13,013 nucleotides of DNA from an uncultured Clostridia bacterium (GTDB lineage Bacteria > Bacillota_A > Clostridia > TANB77 > CAG-508): positions 1-13,013 of the forward strand of contig CANQLO010000042.1 of NCBI GenBank assembly GCA_947624715.1. Reading direction: 5' to 3'. Shown in pieces: positions 7,493-13,013 of this stretch. Position numbers and translations under genes: made by a program. The notes beneath the pieces were generated by a model, which was given only the letters and a program-made list of their open reading frames with translations, was not told the origin of the DNA and made no database searches. The stretch's first letter is position 1; every line of letters begins with the position of its first letter.

Positions 7493-8206
7493 TTGGAATT
7501 AGCATTAGAAAATAATATTTCAAATGAACTTGTGAAACAAAATGAACAGAAAGGATTTCTAGAATCTAATTTAGGAAAAGTAATAAATTTAGGTGTTGAT
7601 GCAGGAATTAGAGTTTTGTTACCTGATTTAATAGAAGATCAAGTTATAAATGTAAAAAATGAAATTTTACAAAATGGATTTAAATCAGGAATAAAAAAGG
7701 CTATTTCTTCTGCAATTGATTTAGGAAAAAGTGTTGTTGGAATGGTTACAGGAAACTTTGAAAATATTGAGCAAGCAAGAAATGTTGTAAAGTCAGGAGG
7801 ATTAATTGATAATATTTCTAATTTATTAGATAAAGGAATTAATACAGCCAGTAAATCTGGGAAAATATCAAATTCAATAGCATCTGTTATAAAAGGTGGA
7901 AAAAATGTTATACTTGATACAATAAATGATAATATAGAAAATAGTTTTGATAGTCAAATAAACTCAATAGAAAAAATAGGAAAATATACAGCTAATTGGA
8001 AAGAATATTATAAACAGCAAGATTTTAATGGAATGGAAAGAGAATATAAAAAAATAAAAGAACAATTAAAAAATATTATGCCAATGGAAAATACAATAAA
8101 AGAAGCTAGAACTCTAGAAAATTTACATATTTTAATAAAAAATAAAGGTGGAGATTTTAATTTAAGTAATGAAGAAATTGAACTTGCATCTAAGCTTATA
8201 TCATAA
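7493..8206 (+). CDS. Unrecognised helical protein, TTG start
   Basis: I do not recognise a domain in this 237-residue protein. The TTG start has AAGGAAG (7479-7485) seven bases upstream, and the first internal ATG is far into the protein, so TTG is favoured. Residues 25-70 (INLGVDAGIRVLLPDLIEDQ) and 70-95 (AISSAIDLGKSVVGMVTGNF) are glycine-containing, weakly hydrophobic helices. A Gly/Ser-rich stretch follows to about 140 (ASKSGKISNSIASVIKGGKN). The last third is charged and helical (WKEYYKQQDFNGMEREYKKI), with coiled-coil character. There is no cleavable signal peptide and no clear membrane segment, though the amphipathic middle could associate with membranes. It is the last gene of the cassette and is closed by a terminator. 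Possible roles are a structural partner or a substrate of the VirB4-like motor; this is only inferred from its place. Confidence 0.8.
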   Translation: MELALENNISNELVKQNEQKGFLESNLGKVINLGVDAGIRVLLPDLIEDQVINVKNEILQNGFKSGIKKAISSAIDLGKSVVGMVTGNFENIEQARNVVKSGGLIDNISNLLDKGINTASKSGKISNSIASVIKGGKNVILDTINDNIENSFDSQINSIEKIGKYTANWKEYYKQQDFNGMEREYKKIKEQLKNIMPMENTIKEARTLENLHILIKNKGGDFNLSNEEIELASKLIS

Positions 8207-8220
8207 ATATAAATTTCTTA

Positions 8221-8247
8221 AATGTTAACCTTCTAAATAGTAACATT
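8221..8247 (+). repeat. Small hairpin downstream of the cassette
   Basis: AATGTTA (8221-8227) and TAACATT (8241-8247) form a seven-pair stem with a 13-base loop, just after the stop of the unknown gene. No T-run follows. It may protect the 3' end of the message ahead of the terminator, or be chance. Confidence 0.3.
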
Positions 8248-8264
8248 ATACGCTAAAAATTAAT

Positions 8265-8292
8265 AAAAAAAGCAAATTTTTCTTGCTTTTTT
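8265..8292 (+). terminator. Intrinsic terminator closing the cassette
   Basis: AAAAAAGCAA (8266-8275) and TTGCTTTTTT (8283-8292) are perfect complements around a seven-base loop, ending in a T-tract. The T-rich arm also contains the -35 of the gyrA promoter. The A-tract on the left would allow some function on the minus strand as well. Confidence 0.88.
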
Positions 8293-8311
8293 ATTTTTAG
8301 TTTAGTATAAT
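8283..8311 (+). promoter_or_regulatory. Probable gyrA promoter overlapping the terminator
   Basis: A perfect -10 TATAAT (8306-8311) has TTGCTT (8283-8288) exactly 17 bases upstream. That -35 is only partly consensus and forms the 3' arm of the terminator stem. Transcription would start near 8318, giving a leader of about 30 bases with AAAGAGG (8334-8340) before ATG 8348. Confidence 0.7.
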
Positions 8312-8347
8312 GAAGAAGTAAAAAAACGCTAAGAAAGAGGTATACTT

Positions 8348-10858
8348 ATGGATCAAAATGAAGGAACAGAAAAAACAGAGGGAAGAATAATTAATAGAGA
8401 TATTAATGATGAAATGAAGACTGCATATATTGATTATGCAATGAGTGTTATTGTACAACGTGCACTTCCAGATGTAAGAGATGGTTTAAAACCTGTTCAT
8501 AGAAGAATTTTATATACTATGTATGAAGATGGACTAACACATGAAAAGCCATACAGAAAATCTGCTACAACTGTCGGTGATGTTTTAGGTAGATATCATC
8601 CACATGGAGACTCATCAGTTTATGATGCAATGGTAAGATTAGCTCAAGATTTTTCACTTAGATATCCACTAATTGATGGACATGGAAACTTTGGTTCTAT
8701 TGATGGTGATGGAGCTGCTGCTTATCGTTACACAGAAGCAAGAATGGCTAAGATTGCAGAAACAATGTTGACTGATATTGAAAAAAATACAGTTGACTTT
8801 ATGCCTAACTTTGATGGTATTAGACAAGAACCAACAGTATTACCATCTAAACTTCCAGCATTACTTGTAAATGGTTCATCAGGAATAGCTGTTGGTATGG
8901 CAACAAATATACCTCCACATAATTTAACTGAGATATTAGATGCCATCATAAGAATGGTAGAGTATAAAGAAAAGTCAGAAGAAATATCTGATGATGAATT
9001 ATTAAAAATAGTTAAAGGACCTGATTTTCCTACTGGTGCTACTATCTTAGGAAGAGAAGGTATTAAAGAAGCATATTTAACTGGTAAAGGAAAAATCACT
9101 TTAAGAGCAGAAGCAGAAATAGAAGAAATGCAAGGAAATAGACAAAAAATAATTGTTACATCACTTCCATATCAAGTTAATAAGGCTAAATTAATAATTG
9201 ATATAAATCAATTAGCAAGAGATAAAAAAATAGAAGGAATTTCAGAAGTTAGAGATGAATCTGACAGAGAAGAAAAAGTAAGAGTAGTTATTGAGCTAAA
9301 AAGAGATGTTAATGCAAGAGTTGTATTAAATAAATTATTTAAATATACTCAAATGCAAGACTCTTTTGGAATAATAATGCTTGCACTAGTTAATGGTGTT
9401 CCAAAAATCTTGACTTTAAGAGAATGTCTAGATAATTATATAGAGCATAGAAAAGTTGTTATAGTACGTAGAACAAAATTTGATCTAGATAAAGCTTTAG
9501 CAAGAGCACATATATTAGAAGGATTAAGAATTGCAATTGATAATATAGATGAAGTTATCAAAATTATAAGAAATTCTTATGATGATCCAAAAGAACAATT
9601 AATGCAAAGATTTGGATTAGATGATATACAAGCTCAATCAATTTTGGATATGAGATTAAAGACACTATCAGGATTACAAAGAGAAAAAATTGAGGAAGAA
9701 TATCAAGAACTTATGAAGTTAATTGCTCATTTAAGGGAGATTCTTGCAAATGATAACTTAGTAGATGATATTGTAAAAGAAGAAGCTCTTGAAATGAAAG
9801 AGAAATATGGAGATGACAGAAAAACTAAGATAGTTGCATCAGAAGAAGAGTTTGTTGAAGAAGACTTAATTGCAGAAGAACAAACAGTTATTGCTTTAAC
9901 TCATTTTGGATATATTAAGAGAATGCCTTTAGATACATATAAGAGTCAAAGACGTGGGGGAAAGGGCATTACTGGAATGACAACAAGAGAAGAAGATTTT
10001 GTAAAACAAATATTTACAGCTTCTACACATGATATTATATTATTCTTTAGCAATAAAGGAAAATTATACAAACTAAGAGGATTTGAGGTACCAGAAGCAG
10101 GAAGAACAACAAGAGGAACAGCTATAGTAAACTTACTTTCATTAGCTGGTGGAGAAAAAATCACAGCAGTTATACCAATAAAAGAATTTAATGATAATCA
10201 ATATCTATTAATGGCTACAAAGCAAGGCCTAATTAAGAAAACTCCTCTTAAAGAATATGACTCTGGAAAGAAAACAGGACTAATTTCAATTAATCTTAAA
10301 GAAGATGACGAGCTAATTGATGTTAGATTATCAGATGGAAATAATAATGTTGTAATGGTTACACAAAAGGGAATGAGCATTACATATAGTGAAAAAGATG
10401 TTAGACCTGTTGGAAGATCTGCTCAGGGTGTAATTGGAATGAGACTAGATAATGATGATTCAGTAATAGGAATGGAAACAATTAACGAGAATAATAAAGA
10501 GACATTATTAGCAATTACTGAAAATGGATTTGGAAAGAGAACAGAACTTGAAGAATATAGAGTACAGACAAGAGGTGGAAAAGGTGTTATTACTTATAAA
10601 GTAACTCCTAAAACTGGAAATATAGTAGGAATTAGAATTGCAGACGAAGAAGATGATATCTTAATGATAACAGATAAGGGTACTGTAATTAGAATTAAGG
10701 CTAAAGAGATAAGTGTTTTAGGTAGAAATACACAAGGTGTTACTCTAATGAGGACAAGTGATGGGGGAAAAGTAGTAAGTATTGAAAGAGTTTCTGAGGA
10801 AGAAGAAAAAATAGAAATGGAAGAAAAAGTAGACAATAAAACAGAGGAAAAAGAATAA
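8348..10858 (+). CDS. gyrA: DNA gyrase subunit A
   Basis: This is the DNA-cleaving subunit of gyrase. ATG 8348 is seven bases after AAAGAGG, giving 836 residues, normal for the family. The N-terminal breakage-reunion domain starts at about residue 14 (IINRDINDEMKTAYIDYAMS). It has the quinolone-resistance-determining segment HPHGDSSVYDAMV with Ser89 and Asp93 (E. coli Ser83 and Asp87 equivalents), both wild-type residues, and the catalytic tyrosine Tyr128 in AAYRYTEARM. The C-terminal DNA-wrapping beta-pinwheel begins near residue 510 and carries the GyrA box QRRGGKG at 534-540, which distinguishes gyrase from ParC. A second, related QTRGGKG lies at 740-746. The protein ends in an acidic tail rich in Glu. 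It is expressed from its own promoter apart from gyrB because of the intervening cassette, so the two subunits must be balanced by separate control. Confidence 0.98.
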   Translation: MDQNEGTEKTEGRIINRDINDEMKTAYIDYAMSVIVQRALPDVRDGLKPVHRRILYTMYEDGLTHEKPYRKSATTVGDVLGRYHPHGDSSVYDAMVRLAQDFSLRYPLIDGHGNFGSIDGDGAAAYRYTEARMAKIAETMLTDIEKNTVDFMPNFDGIRQEPTVLPSKLPALLVNGSSGIAVGMATNIPPHNLTEILDAIIRMVEYKEKSEEISDDELLKIVKGPDFPTGATILGREGIKEAYLTGKGKITLRAEAEIEEMQGNRQKIIVTSLPYQVNKAKLIIDINQLARDKKIEGISEVRDESDREEKVRVVIELKRDVNARVVLNKLFKYTQMQDSFGIIMLALVNGVPKILTLRECLDNYIEHRKVVIVRRTKFDLDKALARAHILEGLRIAIDNIDEVIKIIRNSYDDPKEQLMQRFGLDDIQAQSILDMRLKTLSGLQREKIEEEYQELMKLIAHLREILANDNLVDDIVKEEALEMKEKYGDDRKTKIVASEEEFVEEDLIAEEQTVIALTHFGYIKRMPLDTYKSQRRGGKGITGMTTREEDFVKQIFTASTHDIILFFSNKGKLYKLRGFEVPEAGRTTRGTAIVNLLSLAGGEKITAVIPIKEFNDNQYLLMATKQGLIKKTPLKEYDSGKKTGLISINLKEDDELIDVRLSDGNNNVVMVTQKGMSITYSEKDVRPVGRSAQGVIGMRLDNDDSVIGMETINENNKETLLAITENGFGKRTELEEYRVQTRGGKGVITYKVTPKTGNIVGIRIADEEDDILMITDKGTVIRIKAKEISVLGRNTQGVTLMRTSDGGKVVSIERVSEEEEKIEMEEKVDNKTEEKE

Positions 10859-10910
10859 AAAATCAAAATTTTCAAATCTTTATTTATACAATTTTAAATC
10901 AAAACAAGAT

Positions 10911-10950
10911 AAAAAATGGAACGAGATAAAACATTTCGTTCCATTTTTTT
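10911..10950. terminator. Two-way intrinsic terminator between gyrA and dnaC
   Basis: AAAAAATGGAACGA (10911-10924) pairs perfectly with TCGTTCCATTTTTT (10936-10949). Three more pairs inside (one G-U) leave a five-base loop. The A-tract on one side and T-tract on the other let it serve both gyrA (plus) and dnaC (minus), which converge here. The remaining gap on each side (10859-10910 and 10951-10965) shows nothing else. Confidence 0.9.
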
Positions 10951-10965
10951 ATTATATAATTGAAA

Positions 10966-11973
10966 TTAAACTCTTAATTTTTTTTTCATTCTAATATCAT
11001 CACCAAAGAAATAGCAAGCATTGTAATTACCAATTATTCTAGAAACTATACGTTCTTCATAAACATCATATAAATCTTGAAGTGATAAATTAGTAGAAAT
11101 TATTGTTTTGGTAATTTTATTATCTTGATTAAGTAATCTTGTATTTATTATATTAAATAATTCTGTAATTTTTAAAAGATTTTTAGTTTCTGTTCCTAAA
11201 TCATCAATAATTAATAAATCAACATTATTTATTGCATTTACTATATTGTTATCTGTTTTTCCAAATTTATAGTCGATTATGGAATCAAGCATTATAGGAG
11301 CTGTTTGATATAAAACAGTTTTGCCTTTTAATATAAGTTCATTTGCAATACATGATGAAAGAAATGTTTTACCAAGTCCAGGACTACCACAAAAAAGTAA
11401 ATTACTTTCTTTAGGGTCATCAAAATTTTCTATAAAATTATCACACATTTTTTTTATTGATATAATGTTTTGCCTTGGAGAAATCTTTTTACCATACTTT
11501 TCTTGATTTACTTCATCTGAGTAAAAATCTAGTTTGAAATTTTTAAAAGTTTGATTCTTTAAGTCATATATGTTAGCATTATTATATTCTAAATTGTATA
11601 ATTTTTGCTTTATACAACTACACAATTCATTACCATTTTCTCCTTTAACATAGCCAGTATCTTTGCATTTTTTACACTCAAAATTAGGTTCTAAATCTTT
11701 AAAGGTTAATCCATTAGCTTTTAAAATAGAATCTCTTTTTTTACGCATATCAGATATTTTTTTATTTAAATCATCAATGATTTTTTTATTATTCTGAGTA
11801 GTTAATACAGCTTTAATTGACTGAATAGATAATGAATTTATATTATTATCTATTTGCTCCAACTCAGGAATTTTATCATATAGTTCATATTTTTTATGTT
11901 TTGCAGCTAAAATAGCTGAGTTTCTCTTTTGGTCATATTTAATTAGAAGAGATTTCAAATTGTCTGTATTCAA
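10966..11973 (-). CDS. dnaC: DnaC/DnaI-type replicative helicase loader
   Basis: This AAA+ ATPase delivers the replicative helicase to the origin. The 335-residue protein has a helical N-terminus with coiled-coil character (about 1-90) and a zinc-binding cluster Cys100-x2-Cys103 and Cys118-x-Cys120. The ATPase domain carries Walker A GSPGLGKT at 196-203, Walker B LLIIDDLG from 253 and a sensor region TIISTNLS. The C-terminal SRIIGNYNACYFFGDDIR is typical of clostridial DnaC/DnaI proteins. The start is TTG at 11973, placed just after AAGGTGGTGAT, a near-copy of the full anti-16S match, which itself overlaps the stop of the upstream dnaD-like gene. The 12-base gap suggests that the two are translated together. 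The name dnaC follows clostridial usage; dnaI would be the Bacillus equivalent. Identification of the family is firm. Confidence 0.93.
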   Translation of the reverse strand: MNTDNLKSLLIKYDQKRNSAILAAKHKKYELYDKIPELEQIDNNINSLSIQSIKAVLTTQNNKKIIDDLNKKISDMRKKRDSILKANGLTFKDLEPNFECKKCKDTGYVKGENGNELCSCIKQKLYNLEYNNANIYDLKNQTFKNFKLDFYSDEVNQEKYGKKISPRQNIISIKKMCDNFIENFDDPKESNLLFCGSPGLGKTFLSSCIANELILKGKTVLYQTAPIMLDSIIDYKFGKTDNNIVNAINNVDLLIIDDLGTETKNLLKITELFNIINTRLLNQDNKITKTIISTNLSLQDLYDVYEERIVSRIIGNYNACYFFGDDIRMKKKLRV

Positions 11974-11985
11974 TAAATCACCACC

Positions 11986-12942
11986 TTAAACATTACTATA
12001 AAAATTATTTAAATCAGTATATGGTCTTTGTGCAAAGCTTGAAGCTTTCTTTTTACTATCTGTTTTTTGTATAGGCTTATTTTTTTGATTCTCTATATAT
12101 ACTAAAATTTTATCAACAGATTTTAATCCTTTTTCATGCCAATCTGATAGAATCTTATCTATATACTCAAAGCTAGGATTAAATTTAGAAGTAGTCTTTT
12201 TTAAGGCTAGCTCGATTATATCCATATCATACCCAAAAGTAATATTCCACTTAGAAACATAGGCTTCTTCATATTCAGATAAATTTCTAGACAATCTAAG
12301 TTTTTTCTTAATAGCATTTGAAATAGTTTTTACTTTTTCTTGTTTTTGATAATATAAATCTAAATCAGCAAAAGTTTTGATTTTATTTTTATTCCAAGCT
12401 TCTGCAACTGTAGAAATATAAGATCTATGTAAAGCAGATTTGTTAAAACAATATCTAAATAAAGCAATCATAACTTCTTCATCAAAACCATATTTCTTAA
12501 ACCAAAGGTCAATATCACCATACCAAGAAGGAGACATTATACCTTGGAAAAATTCATTATTAATTGTATCAATAGCAGTTGCTCTACTCTTACTTTCAGC
12601 AACCTTTTTTATATCTGCTGCAGACATTGTTATTTTAGGCTTGTAAATCTTATTAAGTTCAATTTCTTGCAAATTAGAAACAATAAAACCTTGATTTTTC
12701 CTAATAAGTAACCCAACATCTTCCCAATATTTAATAGCATCTTGTATAGTTTTTAAAGGAAGTTCAAGCTTTTTAGATAAATCATTTATTTTAACATCTT
12801 TATTATACTTTGATAAGAAAAATAAATACAAATATACCTTAACAAAATCACCACTAGCTTGTGACAAATATTCTGTAAAAAAAACATCAGGAATATTAGT
12901 TTGAGAAAATAGTAAAGGTATATCATTTTGTTCTAATTTCAT
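11986..12942 (-). CDS. DnaD-domain primosome/replication initiation protein
   Basis: DnaD-like proteins bind and remodel DNA and recruit the helicase and loader during initiation. From ATG 12942 the product is 318 residues. An N-terminal winged-helix region spans about 17-85 (VFFTEYLSQASGDFVKVYLY, then LELPLKTIQDAIKYWEDVGL). Two DnaD/DnaB_2 domains follow, at about 126-200 and 215-275. The first has Tyr175-x3-Val179-x3-Trp183, the second the classic Tyr260-x3-Ile264-x3-Trp268 motif. The C-terminus is lysine-rich and disordered. The start is uncertain: AAAGGA (12960-12955) is 12 bases before ATG 12942 but directly touches ATG 12954, and an in-frame GTG at 12981 has no site. The dnaC loader follows 12 bases downstream, as in other Clostridia. 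The pair runs against gyrA. The family is firm; no settled gene symbol is given because clostridial DnaD-like proteins differ from Bacillus DnaD and DnaB. Confidence 0.92.
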   Translation of the reverse strand: MKLEQNDIPLLFSQTNIPDVFFTEYLSQASGDFVKVYLYLFFLSKYNKDVKINDLSKKLELPLKTIQDAIKYWEDVGLLIRKNQGFIVSNLQEIELNKIYKPKITMSAADIKKVAESKSRATAIDTINNEFFQGIMSPSWYGDIDLWFKKYGFDEEVMIALFRYCFNKSALHRSYISTVAEAWNKNKIKTFADLDLYYQKQEKVKTISNAIKKKLRLSRNLSEYEEAYVSKWNITFGYDMDIIELALKKTTSKFNPSFEYIDKILSDWHEKGLKSVDKILVYIENQKNKPIQKTDSKKKASSFAQRPYTDLNNFYSNV

Positions 12943-13013
12943 AATAAATTCCATTCCTTTCTCGCTTCGCTCGTAAGGCACACATAGGTATGAAAGCCTT
13001 GAGTTTGAAGCAC
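12943..13013 (-). other. 5' region of the dnaD-like gene, locally GC-richer, with a small inverted repeat
   Basis: On the minus strand this stretch holds AAGGC and GCCTT separated by 17 bases (within 12974-13000), then CGAGCGAAGCGAG, and finally AAAGGA before the dnaD-like start. It is visibly richer in G and C than the rest of the window. It may be a leader or the tail of an RNA or repeat element continuing past the edge; I cannot identify it. Confidence 0.3.

Noticed and set aside
3855..8347. Integrated mobile element
   Set aside because: No integrase, transposase, relaxase, att-like direct repeats or terminal inverted repeats were seen; a transferred origin remains possible but is unsupported.
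8593..8629. Possible quinolone-resistance change in gyrA
   Set aside because: Ser89 and Asp93, equivalent to E. coli Ser83 and Asp87, are the wild-type residues.
12955..12981. GTG 12981 start extending the dnaD-like protein
   Set aside because: The extra residues PYERSEKG come from the GC-rich leader, and the likely ribosome binding site lies inside them.
1..13013. CRISPR arrays, tRNA or rRNA genes, or an alternative genetic code
   Set aside because: No regularly spaced repeats or recognisable tRNA/rRNA sequence were found; tryptophan is TGG and TGA is not used as a sense codon.

Overview
The window looks like the neighbourhood of a chromosome origin in a very AT-rich Gram-positive anaerobe, most likely a member of the Clostridia. 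The gene order dnaN-recF-gyrB-(insert)-gyrA, a DnaD/DnaC helicase-loader pair, AAGGAGG-type ribosome binding sites and A/T-rich third codon positions (arginine nearly always AGA) all point that way. The genetic code is standard: tryptophan is TGG, and TGA never occurs inside the real genes. The exact genus cannot be told from the sequence.

Layout. Positions 1-690 hold the C-terminal part of dnaN (sliding clamp). Next comes a perfect 13-bp hairpin carrying a consensus DnaA box, directly before recF. recF (742-1792) is complete in content but has a one-base insertion near 1483 that splits it into two frames. gyrB (1894-3810) follows, behind a likely promoter and a leader dyad, and ends at a terminator. 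The region 3855-8300 is a self-contained four-gene cassette with its own strong sigma-A promoter (3928-3956) and a closing terminator (8265-8292). It encodes a VirB4/TraC-type ATPase divided into an N-terminal protein and a motor protein, a CpaE/MinD-like ATPase with a degenerate receiver domain, and an unrecognised mostly helical protein. gyrA (8348-10858) follows, and its promoter overlaps the cassette terminator. A two-way terminator separates gyrA from the convergent minus-strand pair dnaD-dnaC (12942-10966).

How it fits together. The flanking genes are core replication and topology functions: clamp, RecF repair, both gyrase subunits, helicase loader and primosome protein. The cassette is the unusual part. 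It holds two P-loop ATPases that usually belong to conjugation or pilus machines, but no relaxase, coupling protein, membrane channel subunit, transposase or integrase lies nearby, and none of the four proteins shows a convincing membrane segment. Its second, third and fourth genes appear to start with ATA, ATT and TTG, each behind a good Shine-Dalgarno sequence, which suggests low or tightly coupled expression. The most rewarding points to follow are this cassette, its start codons, the split of VirB4, the recF frameshift and the DnaA-box hairpin.
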